A stretch of 64,000 nucleotides of DNA from Mycolicibacter minnesotensis (GCF_010731755.1 NZ_AP022589.1:682001-746000); one strand, 5' to 3'. Positions 24,696-34,404 are shown, counted from the first letter of the stretch. Notes: generated by a model from the letters alone, not told the origin. A program made the numbers and translations.

Positions 24696-25523
24696 GTGCC
24701 ACTGCCCACCGAACCCTCCCGCGGTCTCTCGCGCTACGTCGACCGGCGAGTACTGATCACCGGCGGAGGATCCGGCATCGGCCAGGCCTGCTTACTTCGG
24801 ATTCTTGCCGAGGGGGGCCAGGTTGTAGCAGCGGACATCAGCGCCGACGGTTTGCGCGACACGGTCGCCAAAGCCGGCGACCTCGCAGACCGCCTGTCAA
24901 CGGTGCAGATGGACATCAGTGACGAGCAGTCAGTTCGCGCAGGCGTGGCCCAAGCGCTCGAGCTGCTGGGAGGCTTGGACACGCTGGTCAACGCCGCCGG
25001 AATCCTTCGCTCCTCACATCTGGCCCAGACCACCCTGTCCGACTTCGAGCAAGTGATCCGTATCAACCTGATCGGCACCTTCCTGGTGACGCGGGAGGCC
25101 ATCGCCGCGCTGCATGAAGGCAAGGGGCCATCGGTGGTGAACTTCAGCTCGACCTCCGCCCACTTCGCCCACCCGTACATGGCCGCTTACGCGGCATCCA
25201 AGGGCGGCGTGCTGTCAATGACCCACGCCTGGGCGATGGAGTTCGCGCGAGCGGGCATCCGGTTCAATTCCGTGCAACCCGGCTCGATCGCGTCGGGGAT
25301 GACCGACGGCTCGGGCCTGTCGCGTCAAAGCGTCGGACCCGGTCTACCCGAGGACGCCGATTTCACGCTGTTCGGCAAGGTCGCGCCGATGTTGCCACTT
25401 GACGGCAGGGCGATCTTCGCCAGCCCCGACGCCGTAGCGGGTGTGGTGGCCATGCTGGGAAGCGACGATGCCCACTTCATCACCGGTACCGAGGTTCGGA
25501 TCGACGGCGGCTCCCACATGTAG
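24696..25523 (+). CDS. Short-chain dehydrogenase/reductase divergent from mce operon
   Basis: 275 residues from GTG 24696, with ACAGGAG 7 bases upstream. Rossmann motif TGGGSGIG, NAAG, then catalytic Ser in NFSSTSAHF and Tyr-x3-Lys in YAASKGG. The C-terminal FITGTEVRIDGGSHM is the common SDR ending. The divergent position relative to yrbEA recalls the hydroxysteroid dehydrogenase gene next to mce4 in M. tuberculosis, although there the genes are co-directional. A hydroxysteroid or hydroxy-acyl substrate is a guess. Confidence 0.88.
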   Translation: MPLPTEPSRGLSRYVDRRVLITGGGSGIGQACLLRILAEGGQVVAADISADGLRDTVAKAGDLADRLSTVQMDISDEQSVRAGVAQALELLGGLDTLVNAAGILRSSHLAQTTLSDFEQVIRINLIGTFLVTREAIAALHEGKGPSVVNFSSTSAHFAHPYMAAYAASKGGVLSMTHAWAMEFARAGIRFNSVQPGSIASGMTDGSGLSRQSVGPGLPEDADFTLFGKVAPMLPLDGRAIFASPDAVAGVVAMLGSDDAHFITGTEVRIDGGSHM

Positions 25524-25572
25524 TGCGAGGCATTCCACGGCGCCAGCCACCTACGACCGAACGGAGGACAGG

Positions 25573-26025
25573 ATGAAGACCGCAGGCCTACTGTGCGCGC
25601 TCTTGGTGCTGACGGTAACCGGAATGCTCACTTCCCCACCGGGCAAGTCCGAACCGTTCTTCGCAAACTACCAACTTGTGCTGACCGGCCGCTACGACTT
25701 CCACACCTGGGCATGGACGGTATCGCACTGTCTACCGGCAGCCGACGACTGCGCGCACATCCAAGCGATACCCATGCCCGTGGCCAAGGCCTTCGAATAC
25801 TCCGGCGACGCCCACCTCGCCGAGGGTCGGTATACCCTCGCCGTCGACGTTCCGGACGGATTACGTTGCGGCAACGTCTATTATGGTCCCGCTATCCCGA
25901 CGCATGACCTGTACACCTGGGACGCAGGCACACTGCAAGGAACGCTGACATCGTCGTTCGCCAGCGGCTGCGATGGTGCACCGACCGGAACCCTCACCTA
26001 CCCGCTTTCACTGGTCCGACTCTGA
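25573..26025 (+). CDS. Secreted protein, function unknown
   Basis: 150 residues from ATG 25573, with GGAGGA 4-9 bases upstream. Signal peptide KTAGLLCALLVLTVTGMLTS. The mature part has FANYQLVLTGRYDFHTWAWTVSHC and paired cysteines (SHC, DDC, LRCG, SGC). The pattern of short beta strands with W and C resembles other small mycobacterial secreted proteins, including the one at 14702 in general style only. It follows the SDR by 49 bases and may be co-transcribed. No function can be assigned. Confidence 0.7.
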   Translation: MKTAGLLCALLVLTVTGMLTSPPGKSEPFFANYQLVLTGRYDFHTWAWTVSHCLPAADDCAHIQAIPMPVAKAFEYSGDAHLAEGRYTLAVDVPDGLRCGNVYYGPAIPTHDLYTWDAGTLQGTLTSSFASGCDGAPTGTLTYPLSLVRL

Positions 26026-26042
26026 GCCCATGCGCTGACTGA

Positions 26043-26873
26043 TCACGCATCACCCAGCAAAGTGGCGGCGTAGTCGTCGACGTAGCGATAGAGACTGCGA
26101 TCGGGACGCTCGTAGAGCCCGGTGCCCACGGGCTTCTTGGGCAGGCTCACGCGCCGGTGCTCCACCTCCCGATACGGAATGGAATCCAGCAGGTGCGCCA
26201 TCATGTTCAGTCGCGCGTGCTTTTTGACTTCGGACTCGACCAGATACCAGGGGCTCGCCGCCGTATCGGTGCGCTCCATCATCTCGTCGCGCGCCCGGGA
26301 GTAGTCCTCCCACCGGCGCAACGCTTCGATGTCCATCGGTGACAGTTTCCACTGCCGCAGCGGATCGTTGCGGCGCTTGCGGAATCGGCGCAGCTGCTCG
26401 GCCTGTGAAACCGAGAACCAGTACTTGCGCAACAAGATTCCGTCGTCGATCAGTAGCTGCTCGAAAACCGGCGCCTGCTTGAGGAATTGCGTGTGCTCCT
26501 CCGGCGTGCAGAAGCCCATGACCTTTTCCACCCCGGCCCGGTTGTACCAGGATCGGTCGAAGAGCGTGATCTCACCGCGGGCCGGCAGGTGTTCGACGTA
26601 GCGCTGGAAGTACCACTGGCCTCGCTCACGTTCGGTGGGGGCCGGAAGCGCGGCGATACGCACCGTGCGTGGGCTCAGGTACTCGGTAACCCGCTTGATG
26701 ACGCCGCCCTTGCCGGCGGCATCGCGGCCCTCGAAGATGACCACCACCCGGGATCCCGTGGCCCGCACCCACTCCTGAAGTTTCACGAATTCGCTTTGTA
26801 GGCGCAGGAGTTCTTTTTCGTACACGTCGTCGGCGAGGCGCCGCGTGGCGGCTTCGAACTCGTTGTCGCTCAC
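26043..26873 (-). CDS. ppk2: Polyphosphate kinase 2
   Basis: 276 residues. Walker A GRDAAGKGG at 49-57 and Walker B/lid FDRSWYNRAG at 105-114 are the PPK2 signature, with KRVTEYLSPRTVRIAALPAPT and QWYFQRYVEHLPARGEI between. One-domain (class I) PPK2 enzymes use polyphosphate to phosphorylate nucleoside diphosphates, mainly GDP to GTP. Equivalent to Rv3232c as remembered, and here too next to a TAG-synthase gene: the ATG overlaps that gene's stop by 4 bases. First core gene of the conserved block. Confidence 0.93.
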   Translation of the reverse strand: MSDNEFEAATRRLADDVYEKELLRLQSEFVKLQEWVRATGSRVVVIFEGRDAAGKGGVIKRVTEYLSPRTVRIAALPAPTERERGQWYFQRYVEHLPARGEITLFDRSWYNRAGVEKVMGFCTPEEHTQFLKQAPVFEQLLIDDGILLRKYWFSVSQAEQLRRFRKRRNDPLRQWKLSPMDIEALRRWEDYSRARDEMMERTDTAASPWYLVESEVKKHARLNMMAHLLDSIPYREVEHRRVSLPKKPVGTGLYERPDRSLYRYVDDYAATLLGDA

Positions 26874-28264
26874 TGTGCTGCCTCCAGTAGTTCGGCCAGC
26901 GCCTCATCCAACAGTGCCGAGACCATTCCTACGTCACTCATGGCCTTGCGGTCGGCATTGACCCCGAAGTAGAGCGTGCCGTTGTAGGACGTCACCCCGA
27001 TGGTCAGCGCCTTGTTGGGCAGCAGCGGAGGCACGCTGTAGGTCTCGAGCAGTTTCGCGCCGCAGACGTAAAGCTGCCGCTGGGCACCCGGCGCATTGGT
27101 GATCAGCAGGTTGAACACTCGGCCGGAGAAGCCGGCGAACGCGGTCGCGACCCGCACCCCCATGGCGTGCAGGGTGGGCGGTGCAAAACCCGCTACCGTC
27201 AAGATCGTGCGGGCGTCCACCAGCCCGGTCGAGGTGGGATGTGACTCCGTGGCGTAGGCGATCTGCGAGAGCCGGACTACCGGATTCGGCTCTCCGACGG
27301 GAAGATCCACCAGGAACGGGGTCACGGCACCGATTGGCTGGGCAGCGGAGTCCAATTCGTGGTCCGGGTACACCGACAACGGTGCCATCGCCCGCACGGT
27401 CCGAGTCGGCCCGACTGGCTCGCCGCGCGACAACAACCAGTTCCGTAGCGCTCCGGTGATCACGGCGAGAACGACGTCGTTGATGGCACAGTCGTAGCGG
27501 GCCCGCACCGTTCGATAGTCCTCGAGTGCTCCATGGGCGACGGTGAACAGCCGATTCTGGGATACCTCGGTGTTCAACGGGCTCTGCGGAGCGGTACCGC
27601 GCACGATGGTCCGTGCCGCATCGAACGCCTTGCGGCCCACCCACGTCAGCGGACTGCCGATCGTCGATCCGACCGCCTGCAGCTGGGTCCGAGGAGCCGC
27701 GACCCAGTCCCCCACCGCACCCAGCACCAGTTCGACGGCCCCGGGCTCATCACGGGGCACCCAGATGTCTTCGTCGAACGGTGGCGGGCGTTGCGACCGG
27801 TCGACCAGGACGTGCCCCATGGCCGGTGCCGCCATGCCATTGACCAGGGCCTGGTGAGACTTGATGTAGATGGCGATGCGATTGTCGGCCAGCCCCTCGA
27901 TCAGATAGACCGCCCACAGCGGCCGGGCCCGGTCCAGCGACTGTTGACTCAACCGCGCGACCAGTTCATGCAGCTGCCGATCGCTGCCCGGCGACGGGAC
28001 CGCCAGATGACGTACGTGATAGGTGATGTCGAACTCGTGGTCATCCACCCACACCGGGCGCGCCAGGCTCATCGTGACCTGGCGGATCTTCTGGCGGTAG
28101 CGCGGGATCTGTGGCAGCCGCCGTTCGACGGTCTCCAACAGCTTGTCGTAGCCCAGCCCGCCCCGAGGGTTGCGCAGGATGAACAGCGACTGCACATACA
28201 TCGGCGTCGTCGTGTTCTCCAACCGGTAGAACGACGCCTCCGACGCCGACAGCCGGTTCACCAT
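26870..28264 (-). CDS. tgs3: WS/DGAT-type acyltransferase with degenerate catalytic motif
   Basis: 464 residues from ATG 28264 (MVNRLSASEAS), with GGGAGGA ~11 bases upstream. It is a full-length wax-ester synthase/diacylglycerol acyltransferase homologue, with the usual SxxDxxF-like N-terminus (SASEASFYRLE), RVRP-type basic region and C-terminal FNLLITNAPGAQRQLYVCGAKL. The active-site HHxxxDG is replaced by SHQALVNG at 136-143: the first His is kept (His137), the second is Gln138 and the Asp is Asn142. In H37Rv, as remembered, this locus is split into Rv3234c and Rv3233c; here it is one frame. TAG synthesis may therefore be weak or absent. Confidence 0.85.
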   Translation of the reverse strand: MVNRLSASEASFYRLENTTTPMYVQSLFILRNPRGGLGYDKLLETVERRLPQIPRYRQKIRQVTMSLARPVWVDDHEFDITYHVRHLAVPSPGSDRQLHELVARLSQQSLDRARPLWAVYLIEGLADNRIAIYIKSHQALVNGMAAPAMGHVLVDRSQRPPPFDEDIWVPRDEPGAVELVLGAVGDWVAAPRTQLQAVGSTIGSPLTWVGRKAFDAARTIVRGTAPQSPLNTEVSQNRLFTVAHGALEDYRTVRARYDCAINDVVLAVITGALRNWLLSRGEPVGPTRTVRAMAPLSVYPDHELDSAAQPIGAVTPFLVDLPVGEPNPVVRLSQIAYATESHPTSTGLVDARTILTVAGFAPPTLHAMGVRVATAFAGFSGRVFNLLITNAPGAQRQLYVCGAKLLETYSVPPLLPNKALTIGVTSYNGTLYFGVNADRKAMSDVGMVSALLDEALAELLEAAQ

Positions 28265-28466
28265 CGTGGCCTGTCCTCCCTGCTGACTCGATCCGGCCCG
28301 ACGCTGATGCAGCCCCGGATCGGAGAAAAACACTGCCGCTCACGGTAGCCCGCCGCCGGACCGCCGCGCAGGCGGATACGCCGCAGCCGTGACTGTGCGA
28401 TGATCGCCGCACATGCCTGCCACTCTCCAGCAGGACCGTCGCCCCGACCGTCATTGGAGAGCTGCC

Positions 28467-29009
28467 GTGCCCACCGAACCCTCCCCACACCACAGCCCGG
28501 CCGTCGCGCCGGTGATCGACTACGAACCGCCCGCCCGCGCAACGGTGCCCCACCGGCCTAAGCCCTCGCCCATCTCCCCGGGACCCGCGCGGCCCCGCGC
28601 TGGGCGTGCCACCCGAACGAGGCCCGACCGGCACGTCCGTAATGCGTTGCCGGCCCGGTTACAGTCGGCCGCGGTGTTCGCCGACGCGGCACTGCGCCGC
28701 GTCCTGGAAGTCGTGGATGGGCGTCGGCCATCGACACATCTGCTACCGCTGCTTGCCGCAGGGCTCGCCGAGACCGTGTTCACGCTCCGGCCGCCGACGC
28801 CGGCGGGCCGATCGGAGCCTGCCACTTTGCAGCGGGTACGCGTGCAATCGGTCGGCTCGGGTGAGCCGACCGGCGCGGTGGAGGCGTTCGGTACCTACCG
28901 CCGAGGACAGCGCACGCACGCGCTGGCCTGCCGCATCGAGTCAGGCCCCCGCCCCGGCCTAGACGGAAACGGCACAGCCTGGCGAATCGTGGCCCTGCAC
29001 ATCGGTTGA
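28467..29009 (+). CDS. Rv3235-type conserved protein
   Basis: 180 residues from GTG 28467, which has GGAGAG 6 bases upstream; an ATG at 28413 would add 18 residues but has no such site. The N-terminal ~60 residues are Pro/Arg-rich and probably disordered. A compact domain follows (FADAALRRVLEVVDGRRPSTHLLPLL...RVQSVGSGEPTGAVEAFGTYRRGQRTHALACRIE...WRIVALHIG). Domain and location match Rv3235-family proteins, which lie opposite secA1 in actinobacteria. The function is unknown; a link to protein export is only positional. Confidence 0.75.
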   Translation: MPTEPSPHHSPAVAPVIDYEPPARATVPHRPKPSPISPGPARPRAGRATRTRPDRHVRNALPARLQSAAVFADAALRRVLEVVDGRRPSTHLLPLLAAGLAETVFTLRPPTPAGRSEPATLQRVRVQSVGSGEPTGAVEAFGTYRRGQRTHALACRIESGPRPGLDGNGTAWRIVALHIG

Positions 29010-29040
29010 GTGCCTTGGGTTCCCGGCCGTCGGCAGGACC

Positions 29041-31830
29041 TCAGCTCTTGCGCGGCACCTTCGGCAACCGGCCGCCGCGACCCTCACGACGGGCGGCCTC
29101 GCGCCGCTCGCGACGGGAGGTTCCAGCGGGCTGCAGACTACCGCCGCCCCGCACTGTGGCAGAACCGTCCTCGTCGGGACCCGAATAGGTCAGCCCCGCC
29201 GCACCATCGGCTCCGTCCGCTCCGTTAGCGCCGTCCGCTCCGTTGGCGCCGTCGATACCCTTGGCCCGCAACGCGAACTCCGCCAGCCCCTCCGGGGCGT
29301 CCACGGGCGCGACCGCCTGCTTCGGGACAGCTTCAACAGCGACATTGAACAGGAATCCGACCGATTCCTCTTTGAGCCCGTCGAGCATGCCGCGGAACAT
29401 GTCGAAGCCTTCGCGCTGGTATTCGACCAGCGGGTCACGCTGCGCCATTGCCCGCAGGCCGATGCCTTCCTTGAGGTAGTCCATCTCGTAGAGGTGCTCG
29501 CGCCACTTGCGGTCGAGAACGCTCAGCAGTACGCCGCGTTCCAGCTCACGCATGGCCCCTGCTCCGGCAACGTCATCGACCTGGGCCTCGCGCGCCGCGT
29601 AAGCGTTTTCGGCGTCGGCGATCAGGGCGTCCAACAGTTCGTCGCGGGTCAGGTCATCGGCCTCGCCAACGTCGTCGGCGTGCAGCAGTTCGTGATAGTC
29701 GATGCCCACCGGGTAAAGCGTCTTGAGCGCTGTCCACAACTGCTCGAGGTCCCAGTCCTCCGCATATCCCTCGCCGGTGGCGCCGTCGACGTAGGCGGTG
29801 ATCACGTCCACGAGCATGTCGTGGGCCTGCTCGGCAAGGCTCTCGCCGTCAAGGATGCGGCGACGCTCGGCGTAGATCACCTTGCGCTGCTGGTTCATCA
29901 CCTCGTCGTACTTGAGGACGTTCTTGCGGATCTCAAAGTTCTGCTGCTCGACCTGGGTCTGGGCACTCTTGATCGCCCGGGTGACCATCTTGGCCTCGAT
30001 CGGCACATCGTCAGGCAGGTTCAGACGTGTCAGCAACGTCTCCAGCGCCGCACCGTTGAAACGGCGCATGAGCTCGTCGCCCAGCGACAGGTAGAACCGT
30101 GACTCGCCCGGGTCTCCCTGGCGGCCGGACCGGCCGCGCAGCTGGTTGTCGATGCGCCGAGACTCGTGTCGCTCGGTGCCCAGCACGTAGAGTCCGCCGG
30201 CCTCGATCACTTCCTCGGCCTCGGCGGCCGCCTCCGCCTTGATCTGACGCAGCGCCTCATCCCATGCGGCCTCGTACTCCTCCGGGGTCTCCACCGGGTC
30301 CAGGCCCTGGCTGCGCAGCCGCTGGTCAGCGAGGAAGTCGACGTTGCCGCCGAGCACGATGTCGGTACCACGACCGGCCATGTTGGTCGCCACAGTGATC
30401 GCGCCGCGGCGGCCCGCCTCGGCGATGATGTGCGCCTCACGCTCATGCTGCTTGGCATTGAGGACGTTGTGGGGAACGCGACGCTTGGTCAGTTGCTTGG
30501 ACAGGTACTCCGAGCGCTCCACGCTGGTGGTGCCGATCAGCACCGGCTGGCCCGCCTCGTAACGCTCAGCGACGTCATCGACGACGGCGAGGAACTTGGC
30601 TTCCTCGGTCTTGTAGATGAGGTCGATCTGGTCGATGCGCGACATCGGCTTATTGGTCGGAATCGGCACCACGCCCAGCTTGTAGATCTCGTGCAGCTCG
30701 GCGGCCTCGGTCTCGGCGGTGCCCGTCATGCCGGCGAGCTTGTCGTAGAGCCGGAAGTAGTTCTGCAGGGTGATGGTGGCCAGGGTCTGATTCTCGGCCT
30801 TGATCTCCACCCGCTCTTTGGCCTCGATGGCCTGGTGCATGCCCTCGTTGTAGCGCCGACCCACCAGAACGCGGCCGGTGAACTCGTCGACGATGAAGAC
30901 CTCACCGTTGCGGACGATGTAGTCCTTGTCCCGGTTGAACAGCTCCTTGGCCTTCAAGGCGTTGTTGAGGTAACTGACCAGCGGCGAGTTGGCGGCCTCG
31001 TAGAGGTTCTCGATGCCGAGCTGGTCCTCGACGAATTCGACCCCGACCTCGTGAACACCGATGGTGCGCTTGCGCAGGTCCACTTCGTAGTGGACGTCTT
31101 TCTCCATCAGCGGCACGATCCGGGCGAACTCGCCGTACCAAGTGGAGCTTCCATCGGCCGGCCCGGAGATGATCAGCGGGGTGCGGGCCTCGTCGATCAG
31201 GATGGAGTCGACCTCGTCGACGATGGCGAAGTAGTGCGGCCGCTGTACCAACTGGTCCAGCGAATGCGCCATATTGTCGCGGAGATAGTCGAAGCCGAAC
31301 TCGTTGTTGGTGCCATAGGTGACATCGGCGTTGTAGGCGACGCGTCGCTCGTCCGGGGTCATCTGCGACAAGATCACCCCGACCTCCAGCCCGAGGAACC
31401 GGTGCACCCGGCCCATCCACTCGCTGTCGCGTTTGGCCAGGTAGTCGTTGACGGTGACGACGTGCACGCCCTTGCCGGCGATCGCATTGAGGTAGGCCGG
31501 CAACACACAGGTCAGGGTCTTGCCCTCACCGGTCTTCATCTCGGCGACGTTGCCGTAGTGCAGCGCCGCGCCACCCATGAGCTGAACGTGGAAGGGCCGC
31601 TGGGTCAACACCCGCCACGCAGCCTCACGGGCCACCGCGAACGCCTCGGGCAGCAGGTCATCGAGGGTCTCGCCGCCTTCATGGCGGGCGCGGAACTCGT
31701 CGGTCTTCGCCCGCAGCTCGGCGTCGGTGAGCGCTTCGACATCCGCGGAGAGGGTGTCGATGTAGTCCGCGACCTTTCTGAGCCGTTTGACCATGCGGCC
31801 TTCACCAAAACGCAGCAACTTGGACAGCAC
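29041..31830 (-). CDS. secA1: Preprotein translocase ATPase SecA1
   Basis: 929 residues. DEAD-type motor with Walker A GEGKT at 101-105 ([11 protein letters not shown]), [12 protein letters not shown], the HATPL-like and MTGTAETE segments, [13 protein letters not shown] and [10 protein letters not shown]. The helical scaffold domain and a C-terminal tail follow. It drives Sec-dependent export and is essential in mycobacteria. The tail contains an unusual run of GAN/GAD triplets (29201-29253 in DNA) before the basic end. ATG 31830 gives the standard [17 protein letters not shown] start. It lies 109 bases after hpf, with a hairpin between. Confidence 0.97.
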   Translation of the reverse strand: MLSKLLRFGEGRMVKRLRKVADYIDTLSADVEALTDAELRAKTDEFRARHEGGETLDDLLPEAFAVAREAAWRVLTQRPFHVQLMGGAALHYGNVAEMKTGEGKTLTCVLPAYLNAIAGKGVHVVTVNDYLAKRDSEWMGRVHRFLGLEVGVILSQMTPDERRVAYNADVTYGTNNEFGFDYLRDNMAHSLDQLVQRPHYFAIVDEVDSILIDEARTPLIISGPADGSSTWYGEFARIVPLMEKDVHYEVDLRKRTIGVHEVGVEFVEDQLGIENLYEAANSPLVSYLNNALKAKELFNRDKDYIVRNGEVFIVDEFTGRVLVGRRYNEGMHQAIEAKERVEIKAENQTLATITLQNYFRLYDKLAGMTGTAETEAAELHEIYKLGVVPIPTNKPMSRIDQIDLIYKTEEAKFLAVVDDVAERYEAGQPVLIGTTSVERSEYLSKQLTKRRVPHNVLNAKQHEREAHIIAEAGRRGAITVATNMAGRGTDIVLGGNVDFLADQRLRSQGLDPVETPEEYEAAWDEALRQIKAEAAAEAEEVIEAGGLYVLGTERHESRRIDNQLRGRSGRQGDPGESRFYLSLGDELMRRFNGAALETLLTRLNLPDDVPIEAKMVTRAIKSAQTQVEQQNFEIRKNVLKYDEVMNQQRKVIYAERRRILDGESLAEQAHDMLVDVITAYVDGATGEGYAEDWDLEQLWTALKTLYPVGIDYHELLHADDVGEADDLTRDELLDALIADAENAYAAREAQVDDVAGAGAMRELERGVLLSVLDRKWREHLYEMDYLKEGIGLRAMAQRDPLVEYQREGFDMFRGMLDGLKEESVGFLFNVAVEAVPKQAVAPVDAPEGLAEFALRAKGIDGANGADGANGADGADGAAGLTYSGPDEDGSATVRGGGSLQPAGTSRRERREAARREGRGGRLPKVPRKS
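29201..29253 (-). repeat. Triplet-rich repeat in secA1 encoding Gly-Ala-Asn/Asp run
   Basis: Imperfect tandem 9-18 base units (GCTCCGTCC/GCTCCGTTA type on the plus strand) encode four to five GAN/GAD triplets in the SecA1 C-terminal linker. Probably a flexible, length-variable spacer. Confidence 0.6.
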
Positions 31831-31897
31831 GGCTATGTCCCCTACTCAGTCTTCGGCATTACGAGCGTCACCCATGGTAGGTGACACCGATGCCAAG

Positions 31898-31914
31898 GGC
31901 GGCAGCGCGCCGCC
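31898..31914 (-). terminator. Hairpin between hpf and secA1
   Basis: GGCGGC-AGCGC-GCCGCC, a 6-bp all-GC stem with a 5-base loop, 26 bases past the hpf stop. A second dyad, GTCACC-n7-GGTGAC at 31867-31885, lies closer to the secA1 start and could be regulatory. Partial termination between the two genes is plausible. Confidence 0.4.
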
Positions 31915-31939
31915 AACGCAGTTCGGAAAGGCAGTGGCC

Positions 31940-32641
31940 TCAGACGAGTCGGATCAGCCCGTAGTCATAGGCATGCCGCCGGTAGACCACCGAGGGTTGG
32001 TCGGTCTCCTTGTCGTGGAACAGGAAGAAGTCGTGACCCACCAGCTCCATCTCGTAGAGCGCGTCATCGACTGACATGGGCGTGGCGGTGTGTTCCTTGG
32101 TGCGCACGATCTGGCCGGGCTCATGCTCGTGGCCCTCACCGTGTCCGGCAGCCTCACGGTGGTCAGGTTCGGCGGTGCCGTCCAGGTCGAACGCGCCCGC
32201 GAGGAACTCCGGGTCCAGATTGGTGACACCGGTGGCCTCGGCCACCGACACCGGCGTCTTGTCACCGTAGGAGACGTTGCGCCGGCCCTTGTCACGACGC
32301 AACCGGCTCTCCAGCCGGTTGATCGCCGCCTCGAATGCGGCGTAGAAGCTGTCCGCACGGGCTTCCCCACGAATCACCGGGCCGCGACCGTGGGCGGTGA
32401 TGTCGATCTGCTGGCAGGATTTTCGCTGACGACGATTGTTGGCGTGCTTGAGTTCGACATCGAACAGGCGAATAGACCGGTCGAGACGCTCTACCCGGGC
32501 TAGCTTCTGCGCAACGTAAACGCGGAAGTGGTCTGGAATCTCGACGTTCCGACCCTTGACCACAATCTCGGCGCCCGCCTCATCGGGTCGGTCCTGAACA
32601 TCGACCGAAGCCACGCTGGATTCCACAAACTGATTTGCCAT
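31940..32641 (-). CDS. hpf: Long-form ribosome hibernation promoting factor
   Basis: 233 residues from ATG 32641, with AGGAG 10 bases upstream; a GTG 9 bases earlier is too near that site. The N-terminal HPF/RaiA domain (IVVKGRNVEIPDHFRVYVAQKLARVERLD...) is followed by a linker rich in Glu, His and Gly. The C-terminal dimerisation domain (TPMSVDDALYEMELVGHDFFLFHDKETDQPSVVYRRHAYDYGLI) is typical of the long form that pairs 70S into 100S or inactive ribosomes. Equivalent to Rv3241c. The organism's DosR-linked second hibernation factor is not in the window. Confidence 0.95.
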   Translation of the reverse strand: MANQFVESSVASVDVQDRPDEAGAEIVVKGRNVEIPDHFRVYVAQKLARVERLDRSIRLFDVELKHANNRRQRKSCQQIDITAHGRGPVIRGEARADSFYAAFEAAINRLESRLRRDKGRRNVSYGDKTPVSVAEATGVTNLDPEFLAGAFDLDGTAEPDHREAAGHGEGHEHEPGQIVRTKEHTATPMSVDDALYEMELVGHDFFLFHDKETDQPSVVYRRHAYDYGLIRLV

Positions 32642-32760
32642 GTTCGACACTCTCCTATCGTCTCGACCACGTACTCATAAGGTCCACCGGCCCTTGATGA
32701 CGACCGTAGCCATGCCGCCGGAGACGTGCCACTGATTTGACACACCCATTTGGCACAGGC

Positions 32761-33411
32761 TCATACCGAAGCGATCACGAGCGCCGCCGACACCGGCACC
32801 CGGGCATGCCGCAGCACCCGCACCGTCTCTGCCAAGGTGGCGCCGGTCGTGACCACGTCATCGACAACCAGGACGTCGCCCATCGCTGCGCAGCGCTCCG
32901 GCAACCGGCGCCGGCGCAGCACCACCTGACCGGCGACGTTGCGTTCCCGGGCTGCACTGCCCAGACCGACCGAGTCGCGCGTCAGGGCCCGCATCCGCAA
33001 CATCGGTGCCACCGTCACGCCGCAGTGACGGCCCGCCACCGCCGCGGCTATCCGGGTGATCGGATCACCTCCGCGCCGGCGAGCGGCACTGCGCCGGGTG
33101 GGAGCAGGGATCAGCGTCAGCGGCAGTCCCACCAGCTGCCAACACAGCAGGCGCTGCACCGCCGCGTCCAGTGCCCCAGCCAGCGGGACGACCAGATCGG
33201 CGCGCCCCCGTTCCTTGACCCCGACGATCGCCTGGCGGCGAGCCCCGGCGTAGCGGCCCAGCGCGAACACCGGCACCTGCGGGTCCAGACGCGGGGTGAC
33301 CACCCGCGGCTCGCCGGGACCGATCATCAACTGCGCTGAGCAGAGGGCACACCACCGGGTGCCGGGCACACCGCAGCCCCCGCACTGCAGGGGTAGCACC
33401 GCATCAAGCAC
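32761..33411 (-). CDS. ComF-family phosphoribosyltransferase-like protein
   Basis: 216 residues from GTG 33411, giving VLDAVLPLQCGGCG as in Rv3242c. An N-terminal zinc-ribbon-like CxxC pair (CGGCG, CALC) is followed by a PRTase domain with the PRPP loop VLVVDDVVTTGATL. In naturally competent bacteria ComF acts in DNA uptake; in mycobacteria its role is not established. It precedes hpf by 119 bases and follows the CMD-like gene by 49. The open frame further upstream lacks similarity. Confidence 0.85.
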   Translation of the reverse strand: MLDAVLPLQCGGCGVPGTRWCALCSAQLMIGPGEPRVVTPRLDPQVPVFALGRYAGARRQAIVGVKERGRADLVVPLAGALDAAVQRLLCWQLVGLPLTLIPAPTRRSAARRRGGDPITRIAAAVAGRHCGVTVAPMLRMRALTRDSVGLGSAARERNVAGQVVLRRRRLPERCAAMGDVLVVDDVVTTGATLAETVRVLRHARVPVSAALVIASV

Positions 33412-33460
33412 ACTTCGAGATGCTGCCCCCAGGCTCTGACAAGTCGACCTGCGCCGGTTT

Positions 33461-34126
33461 CTACTCCCCCGCCAGGTCCGCCGACAGGTCAGCGACTGCC
33501 GTCCCCTCCGGAACCCGCACCTCCTCGATGGGCTCGGGCCGGTCGTCGAATTCCAGGCGCAGCGCCCGGCAGATGGTCGCGTGCATGTCATACATGCAGG
33601 TGATGTAGGTCAGCTCCATGATCTCGGGGTCGGACAGATTCTCTTTGAGCACCGCGAAGACCTCATCGGACACCCGGCCGCCGTCGTAGACCAGGGCGTC
33701 GGTGTAGGCCAGCACCGCCCGCTCGATCCGGGAGAACGCGTCGCTGACCTGCCAGGACGGCAACGCCGCGATCTTGTCCTCGGGTATGCCCAGTGAACGC
33801 ATCTGTTTGCAGTGTTGCGAGAACACGAACTGACTGCCGCGGGCATAACCGGCGCGGGCCTGGCCGAGCTCGCGCAGCAGCGGGTCGAGCGAAGCGTTGC
33901 GGTAGAGGGCGAAGCCGCGCACGGCGTGGGAGAACACCTGCGGCGCCTGGGCGAAGACCGTCCACCAATCCCCGGGTGTGCCGTGGATGGTGCGATGGCC
34001 CCCGGGCTGCGCCGCGGAGGATTCGGGGTCCAGCGGGTCTACACCCGCACCGAACAGCCGGTCATAGAAGAACAGGATCTGCTCGTCGGTGACCTCAGCG
34101 CGCGGAATCTCGCGGAGTCGGGGCAT
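33461..34126 (-). CDS. Carboxymuconolactone decarboxylase/AhpD-like protein
   Basis: 221 residues. The CMD/AhpD-like helical core contains FSQHCKQMRSLGI, corresponding to the E-x2-C-x2-C-x2-H region. Only one Cys of the pair is present (SQHC), so thiol-disulfide peroxidase activity of the AhpD kind is unlikely. Flanking helices LAYTDALVYDGGRVSDEVFAVLKENL and ELTYITCMYDMHATICRALRLE are family-typical. Substrate unknown. Accessory to the conserved block and preceded by a 278-base spacer with two direct repeats. Confidence 0.8.
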   Translation of the reverse strand: MPRLREIPRAEVTDEQILFFYDRLFGAGVDPLDPESSAAQPGGHRTIHGTPGDWWTVFAQAPQVFSHAVRGFALYRNASLDPLLRELGQARAGYARGSQFVFSQHCKQMRSLGIPEDKIAALPSWQVSDAFSRIERAVLAYTDALVYDGGRVSDEVFAVLKENLSDPEIMELTYITCMYDMHATICRALRLEFDDRPEPIEEVRVPEGTAVADLSADLAGE

Positions 34127-34201
34127 GAGTTTGTGTCCTTTCCGGCGTTCGAGTCAACGACTCCTACGCTAGGCGGCACTTCGAGGCAAGAGGTATTTGG
34201 T

Positions 34202-34233
34202 CCCCAATTCAACTGACGCTCGACCCCAATTCA
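34202..34233. promoter_or_regulatory. Two direct repeats upstream of the CMD-like gene
   Basis: CCCCAATTCA at 34202-34211 and again at 34224-34233, start-to-start 22 bases (two helical turns), 76-107 bases before the CMD-like start. This phasing suits binding of two regulator monomers on one DNA face. The rest of the 34127-34404 spacer is AT-richer than average and shows no gene. Confidence 0.35.
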
Positions 34234-34404
34234 CTTCTGGCATAACCTATTTCGGCCTACCCGTGATGGGAATTGGCCTATCGAAGGTACATGGCGTCAA
34301 TGCCAGTGCCGGCCGGAACTCGACCGTGGTGTTTCCACTACCGGTAGACATCATCACGCCGTTCCTGGGGGCGCGGCGCAGGCGCTGCGCGCGAACAAGC
34401 CAAC

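Noticed and set aside
30166..31884. 572-residue plus-strand open frame opposite secA1
   Set aside because: Long antisense frames are common opposite high-GC genes; composition (His/Val/Gly/Leu run) and lack of domains mark it as a shadow of secA1.
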